A DNA stretch of 64,000 nucleotides from Lineus longissimus (Eukaryota > Nemertea > Pilidiophora > Heteronemertea > Lineidae), in contig NC_088323.1 of NCBI RefSeq assembly GCF_910592395.1, positions 12,819,501-12,883,500 of the forward strand, read 5' to 3'. Below the pieces are notes generated by a model that made no database searches, had not been told where the DNA came from, and saw nothing but the letters and a program-made list of their open reading frames with translations. A program made the translations under genes and the position numbers. Shown piece after piece: positions 1 to 18,768 of this stretch (positions within the stretch are counted from its first letter, which is position 1; every line of letters begins with the position of its first letter).

Positions 1-3000
1 TCAACCTCTTCCAAATACGTCTGGTGTTTCTCTGACCTTAAGTGACGCATTTTGTGCTTAATAAATGACCTACTCTTTTCAAGACACTCAATGTTGTCAT
101 TAAATGTGCTATCTCTCTTTACAACATTCTTAGTGATTCCTTTCAGTTTCTTTGCCTCTGACACTTTGTCAAGCTCTCTTGCGACCAAATGTCTTGCGCA
201 AGCTGACGAAGTCATCGTCCGGGTTCTGTAAGCATACATCTTACTTCTCAAGGCAATGAATTCTATCATCTCTTCTCCTCCTAGCTCATCCTTAAAATAA
301 CCTGGCACCTTCTTCTTGTTAGAGTCGTAGAGTGGATGATCTTTTGGGTAATTACTGAAGTCAAAATGGTCCTTTAACTCTTTGAGGTCTTCAGTTAAAT
401 CATCAGTATTAATGTTCAGTACAAAGGAATCTGTGTCAAGATACAGTAGTTCCAGGTTCTTCTCACCAAATTATTGTCGAAGCACCTCATAGTAGAATTC
501 GTACATCAGTAATTTGGCCAGTTCCAAGACTGTAGCACCTATGTAAAATGGTTTGTTAAATTTCATAGTTGTTTTATTCCTCATGCTAATAGCAGAATTA
601 TGTTCGTCAAATATGCAAATTGATGAAAACCTGGGATTGGCAATGATACTCTTTGCTCTCCCATCGTCTGATACCAATTCAATTTCCATCCAGTTTCTTA
701 TGTTCTCAAAAGCCTTTCCGTAGAAAGCATTATTCAGTAATTTAAAGTAATCTTTCTCAAAATCAGTCTTAGAGTCCATCCTCTTTTTAGTTTTAAAGTC
801 AATGTTGGGCACCAACCACTTTGACTGTTTGAAACTTATCACAGAATGAACCTATTCCGTGCTTGAGGTAAAATTGAAGCATCCTGTAATGTACTGTGTA
901 GTTATTCTTATCCTTTTGTGTGAGGATTAGTCTATCTATATTGGTTCTTTTCTCATCACCAGTAACTCTTTCTCGTGAGGACTTAATTCATCATCATCAA
1001 CGAATAGAGACTCGGGGCAGAATGGAAAGTTCCTCGACTCAAATTTGATGTTTTGGGGATGAGCCAAATCTACCAAATAGCTTCTTCACTGTCACTGGGT
1101 ATCGCCATAATCTGCTCTTTAGTGACGAATAGAGTATCCTGTTCAATCATTTCAAAACTACCATAGGGTTGAGGTTCCATCCTGGCCCAGCCGTACAGGT
1201 GGTTGTTAGCGTCAATGTACAGGAGTTTGTGGTGAGCATCAGCCATGACGTGTCTTGTTCCCATCACGCCCGAAATTCCACCTCTTATCGCCTTTTCAAA
1301 TGTAAGTAAAATATTGCTATCTGTTAGAAGTTCTAGGTTTACTCCAGTGTGTTTCATACCAGCTTGCCAGGTAAGTCCTGGAGCCGAGTAACAATGACAG
1401 GGATCAATCTGAAAGTAATTTAAATTGACATCCCTGAACGTCTCAAATAAATCAGCTACAAGTACCACATCAGTTTTAAGGTACAAGTCAATGAACTCCC
1501 CATGATTCCTGGTCTTGAAATGATCCCATAGAGTCTTGGCTTCTTCATAGGCTGAATCTGGTGCCATTTCATTTTTCAATTCGTCAAAGAATATGGACTT
1601 CTCTAAGTAAGTAACATTGTAGCTTTCATGTGATGTGTAAAAGGAATAAGGAACCGATCCTTTCTTCCTCAATAGTTTGAAATCCTCATTAACAGGGAAC
1701 ATCTGTCTTGTAATTTTGAAGTCATCGTCTATACCACTGATTTGGTTATGTTGTCTAAACTTGACTGTAGAAATCTGTACGAGTCTAAGAACCTAAAACA
1801 CCCGAACTGAAATTAAATGTATTGTTCCGCTGTTTTGGCAAGTAATTTAAGTTTCTTGTGTTTTGTGTTCTTGGGTAGTTTAGTCATTAAATCTTTAATA
1901 AATAGGTGAGAATCATAATTACTTAGATTGTGAAAAAATATAATTTATTATTATTATCAAAAACATTTTTATAGCGCTTAACGTTGTTAAAACTTCGAAG
2001 CGCTTTACAATTTATAATAAAACATAACATTAATACATGATAGAATAAAAGTCATTACTAAAGAAAACGTGCAAAGGATTCAAAAGAATTTCTTAAAAAT
2101 ATGAGTTTTTAGTGCAGTTTTAAAACGACCCAGGGTTCTCTGGCCACTCTTGACCTTATCATAACCTGGTAACTGATTGCAGTAGTAACAGTGTGTTTCT
2201 TTGTGGTATCTCTTCCAGTCTTCATCTGTCATCATTAAAGGAATGTTTAAGTTTAATAAATTAGAGAATTGTTCTTCCATTTTGATAAGCCAATTACAGA
2301 ACACGTCAACAACATCAACGCCCCTGTGACATTTGGATTCACTATTGTAGAGTTTTGGTTAGTCAGAGTGAACAAAAACTCCAACTGCTGATGCGATCTG
2401 TTTGAATAGCTTTTTGGTTGCTTCATTAACAGGGTCAACATTATTTACTGGGTTAACAACAGGAATACTTATTGATTCAAAATCAGCATAGATCACAAAA
2501 GGAACTCTGTTCTTGAATGAGTGTTTTTCAAACTTAAGTTGAGACCATTTGCTATTCGATGTAGATAGACTGATCTTGCAGTAGTCATGTTCTCCACATT
2601 TCTTTTTATGATTGTCTAATGTTGATTTCCGGTTAAAGTAATTCATACATCTCCTGCAGATACACTTTATGAGAGACTGACCTGAAGAAATGATTGATGT
2701 CTCTTATGTACATGAAATGGTTTTTGAAATAGAGTAGATCGTCATCATCGTCATAATTCTTGGACAGGTAGAGAGGCTCCAGTTTTGCATCACGGGTGCT
2801 TTTAGCCGATTCATTCTGTAACTGAAACACATTTATCTTGAGATTGTTGTCATGCTCGATCTTGGGGATATCCTTCTGGACACAAACAGGAAAGGGGTTA
2901 ATTTTAATACTACCATTATCTAGTTTGGCTAGAGTTTCAGTTGTGATTTGGTCAATTGTTATTTGGTCAGTTGTGGCTGGTGACTTTGTCATACTTGTCC

Positions 3001-3019
3001 TTTTATAGGCATTAGGCAA
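1..3019 (-). pseudogene. Polinton/Maverick protein-primed family-B DNA polymerase, decayed and cut by the window edge
   Basis: In self-synthesising Polinton elements this enzyme replicates the element. Read right to left, separate open pieces show the expected order. An N-terminal block (2633-3019) carries INVFQ and PLYLSK. A zinc-finger-like piece and the exonuclease I motif YADFES lie in 2359-2646. A block around 1750-1930 reads YDSHLFIKDL. Piece 1070-1702 holds LYLKTDVVLVADLFE, SAPGLTWQAGMK and IRGGIS. Piece 471-842 has LLNNAFYGK. The catalytic YLDTDSF lies near 425-450, followed by LRSKMYAY and more coding to base 1. The pieces are in different frames separated by stops (for example near 1065 and 920), and a LINE tail sits at about 1935-2150. 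It is therefore a dead copy. Integrase, protease and capsid genes of such elements would lie to the left and are not seen. Confidence 0.85.
1935..2150 (-). mobile_element. 5'-truncated CR1/L2-like LINE 3' end inserted in the Polinton polymerase
   Basis: On the minus strand polymerase coding gives way near 2145 to a typical LINE C-terminus (GRFKTALKTHIFKKFF then stop). An untranslated tail follows, with paired gcgctt boxes (gtaaagcgcttcgaag / gttaagcgctataa) and an ATAATAATAATAA end at about 1940. Polymerase coding resumes below about 1930. The same tail type ends the LINE copies at 39.65 and 45.6 kb. Exact junctions and a target duplication were not resolved. Confidence 0.65.
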
Positions 3020-3041
3020 AACGTCACAATCAAATTAGCCA

Positions 3042-3145
3042 AGAAAGTGACGTAGAAAGTGACGTAGAAAGTGACGTAGAAAGTGACATAGAAAGTGACG
3101 TAGAAAGTGACGTAGAAAGTGACGTAGAAAGTGACGTAGAAAGTG
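3042..3145. repeat. 12-bp minisatellite, about 8.5 copies
   Basis: Unit gaaagtgacgta, almost perfect (one copy has tgacata). It lies just outside the N-terminal end of the polymerase remnant. Each unit contains TGACGT, the half of a CRE-type site. Confidence 0.9.
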
Positions 3146-3772
3146 GTTTATTCCAAGTTAGCTTTGTGGGTCAGTCCATGCTAATGTGTAATTAATGACT
3201 TGTTAGTTTCAATGGTTTCTTTTCAGTCAAATCATTTCTAAATAGTCAAAATGGACATCTCTGGGGTAATCAGCAAACATGAAAATATACTACAGACAGT
3301 TTTACTCATGTGCACTACATAACATTTGAGAACTACAAGGGACACATGATGTCTTTTTTGTGCTCCAATGTCTGTCCACCTAACGTACGTTACCTGATGG
3401 GGGACAACCGAAACAAATTCGATTTTTTTTTACAGAATGTATAAAAATATTATCTCGAAATGGTTTCAATATTACACTCTGGTGATGGTACTAACTTGTC
3501 CAGGTCAAAACAAAGATGTCTTATAAACTTCATATTTTACCTATCAAGTAACAATGTATTACTCATTAGCATGGACTGACACTTAACCGAGATCATATCG
3601 AGTTAAAAAAATTGCAATTAATTTGTTCGTTTATTTATGTATTCAAATGTAGGTCAACTAATGAGAAAATGTATTCGTACGTTTGACAGGAAATCCTTGG
3701 AGCAGACATGTAGGAATAACGTGTATAAATACTAGCAACACTACTCTTTTATTTATTGCCTGGTGTTGTAAG
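3146..3772. other. No recognisable feature
   Basis: AT-rich unique-looking sequence between the 12-bp minisatellite and a small MITE. I see no convincing coding frame, RNA or repeat in it. It may belong to the Polinton, but nothing shows this. Confidence 0.5.
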
Positions 3773-3897
3773 GTAGAATGGGGTAATTGTAGCCCCAGTT
3801 TATTTGTAGCCCCTGCAATGTTTGATGCATGGGGATATCAATCAATATCATAGGCAGGGATTCAAATCAAACCGGGGCTACAATTACCTCATTCTAC
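3773..3897. mobile_element. Short MITE, 125 bp
   Basis: Ends are inverted copies: gtagaatggggtaattgtag at the left and its complement (ctacaattacctcattctac) at the right, about 24 bp with one mismatch. The interior carries no coding. No target duplication was assigned. Confidence 0.7.
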
Positions 3898-3973
3898 TGA
3901 CCTCGAGTATTCCGATTCAATGTCCGAAAATGTCCTTACAATTTCTTTACAGTTACATTGATTGGTGAATCAT

Positions 3974-4827
3974 GGGTGTATACAAAACCAAGACCTAAGA
4001 CATAAGACCTAAGACCTAAGATCCCCCGAAGTACAAAACTAAGACCCAGGTACAAAACTAAGATCCCCCGAGGTACAAAACTAAGACCCGGGGAGGCCAA
4101 GAAAAATATCAGAGTCTTAGTTTTGTACATCAGGGGATCTTAGTTTTGTACGTACAAAACTAAGATCCCCCGAGGTACAAAACTAAGACCCAATTCCAAA
4201 CTGAAATTTTGAAGAAAAATATCAGAGTCTTAGTTTTGTACATCAGGGGATCTTAGTTTTGTACGTACAAAACTAAGATCCCCTGATGTACAAAACTAAG
4301 ACTCTGATATTTTTCTTCAAAGTTTCAGTTTGGAATTGGGTCTTAGTTTTGTACCTCGGGGGATCTTAGTTTTGTACGTACAAAACTAAGATCCCCTGAT
4401 GTACAAAACTAAGACTCTGATATTTTTCTTCAAAGTTTCAGTTTGGAATTGGGTCTTAGTTTTGTACCTCGGGGGATCTTAGTTTTGTACGTACAAAACT
4501 AAGATCCCCTGATGTACAAAACTAAGACTCTGATATTTTTCTTCAAAATTTCAGTTTGGAATTGGGTCTTAGTTTTGTACCTCGGGGGATCTTAGTTTTG
4601 TACGTACAAAACTAAGATCCCCTGATGTACAAAACTAAGACTCTGATATTTTTCTTGGCCTCCCCGGGTCTTAGTTTTGTACCTCGGGGGATCTTAGTTT
4701 TGTACGTACAAAACTAAGATCCCCTGATGTACAAAACTAAGACTCTGATATTTTTCTTGGCCTCCCCGGGTCTTAGTTTTGTACTTCGGGGGATCTTAGG
4801 TCTTAGGTCTTGGTTTTGTATACACCC
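3974..4827. mobile_element. Foldback element made of tandem palindromes, 9-bp target duplication
   Basis: The outer ends are perfect inverted copies (gggtgtatacaaaaccaag on the left, cttggttttgtatacaccc on the right). The flanks are a direct duplication gtgaatcat at 3965-3973 and 4828-4836. Inside, a unit of about 113 bp is repeated. Its borders are the palindrome ttttgtacgtacaaaa, centred near 4150, 4264, 4376, 4489, 4602 and 4705, and it contains a spacer reading ctctgatatttttcttc. Units left of about 4264 lie in the opposite orientation to those on the right, so the whole can fold on itself. There is no transposase. The 9-bp duplication fits a Mutator-type (MULE) mobiliser, which is inference. 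Confidence 0.88.
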
Positions 4828-4836
4828 GTGAATCAT

Positions 4837-5714
4837 CCAGCTGCAACGATTACCGCCATACAGGGCAGATCATAAGACTGTCAATCTTGACACTAGAGGC
4901 GCTTATTTCGTTCCTTACAACGCAATTTGAAATTGAAATTTCGGCACTTGTAAGATTGTAAGACAGTATGAATAGGAAAACTAGTCCATTCGTAAATGTT
5001 ATGACCGCATATCTCTTTCATCCTGACGTCACCAGTGGTTTTAAATACGATGTAGGAGTATCAAAAACCTGTATCTCAGGATGCATCGTTAGGGGCTCAG
5101 GTGGGCAAACGTCTGGTCGTACTTAGTTTGTGTCTTATCAATGGTCACCTCAAAACCTAACAGCATCTTTTCATTTTAGTAACCATGGCAATGCTCAAGG
5201 AAGGCCTCATTACGTTGGACATACTCGTCATTACTCCATGCAATTGGTGACGCAGGTTGACAGATTCGAGAACAGAACATGAAATAACTATTGTTCGAAC
5301 GACATATCCATGACATGTAATATTTATTTGTAATACAATCCTTAATCGTTTGGCATCTATGACACAGCATATAACAACAGTCAAGATAAGTATTTTACAG
5401 GAATACTGTACTCGGATTAATTTCAGGTATAAATTTTAATTGAAATTGACTCTCGGTCAAGAAGACAGCACAAATTTAAATTTCTCAAGAACTGAGAAAT
5501 TTCACACAATAAAATATGTCACCTTGAATATTGTAAAACGCCAAATTTTCATGGGCGGTTTATTTTGGCGGATTTTGCAAATATTCTCGATTTGTAAAAA
5601 TAAAGATCGCACAAGATCAATTGTCATCCTCGAAATAAAAATCACGAAAATTAATTTTTTTAGAACTTTCAAATTGCAAAGGTGTGAATATTTGGCTGTT
5701 TTACAATATTACTA
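4837..5714. other. No confident feature; one short Cys-rich frame
   Basis: Mostly AT-rich sequence without a supported gene. A minus-strand frame at 5176-5370 (64 codons) reads CHRCQTIKDC and later FMFCSRICQ, a Cys spacing vaguely like a MYM/FCS zinc finger. It has no family match I can defend and no continuing exon was found. Confidence 0.35.
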
Positions 5715-5965
5715 TTTAGCTTGAATGACAAAATAAGTGGAAAATATCATCACACGGTAATGGTGGACAGGTATGCTGTCCTTTAAACTGGTCGGTCGAA
5801 ATTATAACAAGTCTCCAATTCAATCAACATCATGTTTGACGAACATTGATAAATAAGTTTGATAAATTTGGCGTTGTTTGTTTATGCCTAGTCATAATAA
5901 AGCGACTATGACCAGCGGAGCAATTTTTAAAATACATGCAGGCGTACTATTAAATATCAAGATGA
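5715..5965. mobile_element. Partial copy of the 7.1-8.3 kb mariner-type element (empty-site allele)
   Basis: From aaaatatcatcacacggtaa through ggtatgctgtcctttaaact to aaatatcaagatg it matches the interior of the element at 7061-8340. It lacks the 490-bp insertion that the other copy carries at the TTAA within ctgtcctttaaactgg. Its outer ends are missing. Confidence 0.75.
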
Positions 5966-6980
5966 AATCGAGAAAGGTTTACCAGGTAAGATTCAGCTGC
6001 AGGTGGGAAATTACGAAGTGGCTATGGACACAGCAGACTGCTGTGGACGCAGGAACAAGTTGGTTGCATGCACAGCAGAGGCGAATTAACATAACCGCGT
6101 CATCAGTGACGTCAGCTGGAGAAAAAATGGTGGTGGCAGTGGCGGTGGAAGAACTACCCGCTTCCCTTCAAGTTGGCGCCAAATTCTCATCCTTTTCCCG
6201 CCTTCCAAACAGCTCTCTTTCGGTATCAGAAGCAACACAACGTTGAAACCTCAGGTGACAATGGTCCCGTAGTAGTTTTTCTGATCCCATTCTACATCTG
6301 GCTACGACCCCAAAGGAAATCTAAGGCGAATGGAGCCCAGGTTTTTGGATGGCATGTGTGCCATATGACCAAAACAGTTTTCTCTAGCCAGCGAAGTCTG
6401 CTGTGAACTCTAGACAATGCGCGTGCCTGTACATTGTATACACAGCATGTTGTGTATTCAAGAGAAAATGTTGCTAGGATTCACAGCAGGTAGCATCAAA
6501 TCGGAGGCGGGGCTTTATAATAGCATTCCGCGAAGATGACGTCACTGCAGCTGCTGCCCTCTATTTTCCCATCGCTGAATTACAGGCAATGTCGGACAAA
6601 CATGCGGTTTCGTAATGGATTCAGGCTTTCTAACTAGGGCAGTTAGATTCAATCTGGCACATGTCCGAGTGTTGGAAATACTACATAATTGTTCTGAATA
6701 TTTCTCTCTCTGACTCTCATTCATGCTAAAAACAATGCAGGGTCAAAGATAATTGACTTTGAAATAAGCTCAAATAGGTAGAAATAAGTGTCGATGTCCG
6801 ACTGTCACGTGACTAAAACGTCTTCAATATCTTATGCAAATGACCTTGTGAGCTATAAATAGTAACTTCGCGGAATGCTATAAGCCTAATGAGCATTGAT
6901 ATAAAACGCTGTGAACATAAAACTACTGTCTGTTGCATACACAGCATGCTGTGTACATATCCTCTTCCAAAAAATTATCA
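5966..6980. repeat. Dispersed repeat shared with 51.4-51.8 kb, split by a MITE
   Basis: The stretches at about 6155-6520 and 6881-6970 match 51430-51770. Shared landmarks are cgcttcccttcaagttgg, tttttggatggcatgtgtg, gtatacacagcatgttgtg and atacacagcatgctgtgtac. The 6.2 kb copy is interrupted by the MITE at 6521-6880, which the other copy lacks. No coding was recognised, and the family is unknown to me. Confidence 0.7.
6521..6880. mobile_element. MITE, TIR tagcattccgcgaag, copy 1
   Basis: 360 bp with perfect 15-bp terminal inverted repeats (tagcattccgcgaag / cttcgcggaatgcta), flanked by TAA on both sides. It is in the opposite orientation to the copies at 16.55 and 44.56 kb. The related repeat at 51.7 kb shows the uninterrupted site (ctttataatgagcc). 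TAA on both sides would suit a PIF/Harbinger-type mobiliser, but the other copies do not confirm the duplication. Confidence 0.85.
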
Positions 6981-7060
6981 TATCATGGCCCATTCCAAAA
7001 TATTTACCAAGTGATAAAAACAAAAAGTTGATTTTTACTAGATTTGACTAAATACATGTA

Positions 7061-8340
7061 CAGTCTGGCTCATAATAATATCAACACCTACTTCATATGC
7101 TATTTCGCCAGCTAATGGACCAAATTCAATGCGGTTTTCAGCATATTGTCAGAAATTTTGTTTTCTAATCATACATTATAGCAGGAATGTGATTGCATAA
7201 GTTCTCCATTATGTAATCAGCTATTTAAAAACCCTTCCAAAAGAACTTTTTTATTTCGAACTTTTTTGAAGCCTTTTTCTTTTGAATCATAAAACACAAA
7301 GTTCTAAGAATCTTGGTTTTTAGTTCATTAAAATCAACCAATCAGAACTCCATATGGCAATTTTGAGAGAGCGCACTTAGATCAAAATAGTAGGTGACTA
7401 TGACCAGCATACCAATTTTTTGACAAAATTAGTTGAAAATATCATCACACGGTAATGGTGGACAGGTATGCTGTCCTTTAAAGGTCACCTGCAACACTCT
7501 TTACCTTAGGGAAAAAATGATAGGGCATAAGATAACAAGCACAGTGGTGAAAACCGCATAAAAAGCAAACTACCCATCTTCAGGTTATGGCAGGTAGAAA
7601 ATTCAAACATTCCAGGTGGTGCAGGAAGGACAAACTGATGATGTAGATTGTGCTGTACTGAAATAAAGTTTTTTAGAGTTTCATGCCTATATTTTAAAAT
7701 TGCACATTTACCTGTTCCCTAAAAGCTCATACCTGTGACAAGGTAATTAAAATATAAGCATGAAACTATCAAAACTTTATTTCAGTACAGCACAATGTAC
7801 ATCATTAATTTGTTCTTCCTGCACCACCTGGAATGTTTGAATTACAAACTGCTATAACTTTAAGATGAGTAGTTTGATTTTTATGCGGTTTTCACACTTG
7901 TGTTTCTTATGTTATGCCCTATAGTTTTATACCCCAAGTTAGAATTTTAATAAAAGCATTTCAGGTCACCTTTAAACTGGTCGGTCGAAATTATAACAAG
8001 TCTCCAATTCAATCAACATCATGTTTGATGAACATTGATAAATAAGTTTGATAACTTTAGCGTTGTTTTTATATGCCTAGTCATAAAGCGACTATGACCA
8101 TCGTAGCAATTTTTTTTAAAAATGCAGGCGTATTATTAAATATCAAGATGTGCTCTATTGTTGGAATGGCAACCATTGTGTTGTATGCACAGTGTGTCCC
8201 ATTAAATTTCATTTATTCTGTTATATCTTCACCATCACTTGTTTGATTTTGATGAATATGCTAAAACCACATTGCATTTGGCGCATTAGTGTGGGAAATA
8301 TCATTTGAAGTAGGTGTTGATATCAATATGAGCTAGACTG
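7061..8340. mobile_element. Non-autonomous mariner-type element, 1280 bp, TA target duplication
   Basis: The ends form an inverted repeat of about 90 bp, about 85% alike. The left begins cagtctggctcataataata; the right, complemented, begins cagtctagctcatattgata. Both share tatcaacacctacttc. TA flanks both sides (7059-7060, 8341-8342). The CAGT start and TA duplication are the Tc1/mariner pattern. No transposase frame is present. A piggyBac-type MITE is nested at 7482-7971. Confidence 0.8.
7482..7971. mobile_element. piggyBac-type MITE, 490 bp, TTAA duplication, long imperfect arms
   Basis: TTAA at 7478-7481 and 7972-7975 bracket ends aggtcacctg and caggtcacct. Internally the two halves are inverted copies of about 240 bp, sharing gtgctgtactgaaataaag and caggtggtgcaggaag. 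The uninterrupted host site is seen at about 5777-5790 (ctgtcctttaaactgg). It is non-coding. Confidence 0.88.
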
Positions 8341-8460
8341 TACTTTGTACATTGTAACAATGTACTGTCAGCCACCCATGCACCCATCCCAGGGACAAAG
8401 AAAATGATACGCAATCTGGAATATATATAATAATATTTGAAAAAATATATCAATATTATA

Positions 8461-10035
8461 ATGAAACGGCCAGGGGCCATTGTGCTCACCGTATAGATAT
8501 TTGGTGCTTTGCAATTCATCCAGGTTAAGAAACATTTTACATGTATAGTATATAGGTCAAACCAAAGTCGGTACGACATGTGATGTATCGTTGCTTGGAG
8601 TAAGTACCATAAGAATATCATCAAAAACAAGTCACTAATAAACGAGATATTGCACTTTTTACCTATTTTAGTTTTGGCCTCCTGGTAGCCAAGTTGAGTA
8701 CCAGATCAGATCGAAATTCGGTGTCCGAGGTTACATGACGTAGGGAGTCATGTGTACCAAATTTCAAGTTCATATCTTTAGTGGTTAAGAAAAGTGCCAT
8801 AGTTACACTCAAACGACCAATTTAAGCCATTTGACCTCTGTGACCTTGAAAAGCAGGTCAAATCAAAAACTCATATGATATGTGATGTATCCTTGCTAGG
8901 AGAACCTACCATAAAAATGTTATTGAAAACGAATCACTAATAAGCGAGATATCACACTTTCTAGGTTTTCACTTTTGGCCCCCTGGTGGCCAAGTCGAGA
9001 ATCAGACCGGACTGAAATTCAGGGTCAGAGGTCAGCTGACCTAGGGGGTCCTTTGTACAAAGTCTCAAGTTCATAGCCTTAAGGGTTAACAAACGTGCCA
9101 CAGTTACGCTCAAATGGCCAATTTACGCCATTTGACCTCTGTGACCTTGACAGGAACGTCAAATCAAAAACCCGTATCATATGTGATGTACCCTTGCTAA
9201 GAGTATCTACCATAAATTTTTACCAAAAACTAATCAGTAATAAGCGAGATATGGCACTATTCAAATTTTTGGTTTTGGCCCCCTGGTGGCCAAGTTAAGA
9301 ATCAGACCGGACTGAAAATCATTGTCACAGGTCATCTGACCTAGGGGGTTATGTGTACTAAGTTTAAAGTTCATAGCTTTAGTGGTTAAGAAACATGCCA
9401 TAGTTACACACAAACAGCCAATTCACACCATTTGACCTCTGTGAAAATAAGATGTATCCTTGCTCTGAGTACCTACCATAAAATAAAATTGAAAACAAGT
9501 CACTTTTTACTTTTTTTAGTTTTGGCCTCCTGGTGGCCAAGGATCAGATCAGACTGAAATTCGGTGTCAGAGGTTATATCATGTAGGGAGTCATGTGTAC
9601 TAAATTTCAAGTTCATAGCTTTATTGGTTAAGAAACGTGCCACAGTTACACTCAAATGGCAAATTTATGCCATTTGACCTCTATGACCTTGAAAAGTAGG
9701 TCAAATCAAAAACACGCATGATATGTGATATATCCTTGCTAGGAGAACCTACCATAAAAATTTCATCAAAAACAAATTACTAATAAGTGAGATATCACAC
9801 TATTTATGTTTTCAGTTTTGGCCCCCTAGTGGCCAAGTCAAGAAATAGACATACCGAAATTCAGTGTCAGAGGTCATCTGACCTAGGGGGTCATGCATAC
9901 AAAGTTTTGAGTCCATAGCCCTAGCTGTAGCGGTTAAGAAACGTGCCATTGTTTTAGAAATAGGATACAACGACGACGACGACGGACGACGGACACTGCG
10001 GTGTTGTATAGACTCCCCTACGGTGAGCCAAAAAG
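8461..10035 (-). mobile_element. GGCTCACC...GGTGAGC family element, 1.57 kb
   Basis: Read on the minus strand it starts tttttggctcaccgtagggg at 10035, followed by a (GTC)n tract, and ends cggtgagcacaatgg plus a hairpin at about 8461. The body is four to five diverged blocks of about 340 bp. Each has gtgaccttgaaaag, ggccccctggtggcc and aagaaacgtgcca. No protein is encoded; frames such as 8301-8630 recur only because the repeat does. Confidence 0.8.
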
Positions 10036-10632
10036 AATATGGAAGCCTTAGCTTTAGCAGATCTCTAAAATAAAACAAAATACAGGCCAGTGCAGAGACA
10101 CTGTGTTCATTACATGTACATTGCAGAACATAGGTTTTGGTAAACAAAGTACCCTTAGGACCAATCAATCCTCACCAAATTATATATGTTTTAATAAGAA
10201 CCCTTTACCAATATCATAATAAAATATTACAACATTCCAATACCACTTGCCTGAAGAAAGAGAGAGATTTTACTATAGACAATCAGTGTTATTGGTCTAC
10301 ACACAGCACAAAAAAAAAAACGCATTCAAATGTGATGTTTTTACGTCTTTTGTTGTTTTTTCAAGCAAAATATCTTCCTGGCCATTCAGCTGCACTTAGG
10401 TCATATCTTCAACTTAAATCCTAATATGGGCACCTCTTATTTAGGCGCTCCTTTTTTCGCATCGTCAGCATGTCATGTTTTCTGGTCAGAATGCTGGTCT
10501 TCATACCAGAAACGTTACTTTTCATGTTTTCTTGTGCTTGTCCATAGCATTTTGAGACCATATCTTCGGATTTTTAGCTGTGAATATGCTTCAAAGGAGG
10601 GACGAATTGTACCTGCGTTGAAACATTACAAA
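10036..10632. other. No recognisable feature
   Basis: Unique-looking sequence with short open frames on both strands, none resembling a known protein or bounded by good splice sites. Confidence 0.45.
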
Positions 10633-10811
10633 TACAGTAGAACCTCTCTATTAAGGACACCATCGGGACTGACAAGTGCTGTCCTTAATACATGTAAAGA
10701 GGTGACCGGATTAGAGAGGGGCAAGTTGAATGGAAACAACCAATTCGGGACCAAAACTAATGTCCTTAATATAGAGGTCGTCCTTGATAGAGAGGTGTCC
10801 GCTAAGGGGAT
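10633..10811. mobile_element. pogo-like MITE copy at 10.6 kb
   Basis: Begins tacagtagaacctctctatt. The right end has decayed to gaggtgtccgctaagggg and lost the final gttccactgta. Interior words ccaattcgggaccaaaact and gtccttaatatagaggt match the other copies. Confidence 0.75.
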
Positions 10812-11270
10812 GGATGAAAACTGTGGATGCCCAACTGGAATGTGGTGAGAACCAAGCCATAAGAGCTGCTCTTTCTATATCGGGTGGCCCAAAAAAATCA
10901 CTGTAACACTATTAATATCTCAAAAACGTCCCTATTGAGTAACTTAACTTTTATCCAAATCAATGACATGATTTTCTGTGTTAGTGGTACCGACTGAATT
11001 CAAAGTGAAAGGAGCTAACCTGCTAAAGCAGGAACACAATTTGATACCAAAACTTGCAATCCAGGAAAATTGAATTTTTGCTATTTTTTACCGGCCATTT
11101 CAGGTGTTTGTCCTCGAGATGTTGGGGAAAGGTCTAATGCATTTTTTATGGTCACCCAATGCATGTAATGTGAGACTAGATAGATTCACGACTGACATGG
11201 CAAGTTTTACCTGCACATGGTCTAAGGAAAGCAGGACAAGAGCTTAACCCAAGTCACACCATACCAATTA
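10812..11270. other. No recognisable feature (downstream of SPR)
   Basis: Sequence after the SPR stop codon on the minus strand. No canonical AATAAA is evident in the first 200 bp past the stop, so the SPR 3' end could not be placed. Confidence 0.4.

Positions 11271-18768
<7,498 letters not shown>

Noticed and set aside
3936-4130. 64-aa frame
   Set aside because: It lies across the tandem palindromes of the foldback element.
8301-8630. 109-aa frame starting [11 protein letters not shown], with look-alikes at 25280-25465 and 41335-41532
   Set aside because: The same frame appears wherever the GGCTCACC/GGTGAGC repeat occurs and runs across its non-coding terminal hairpin; it is a by-product of the repeat.
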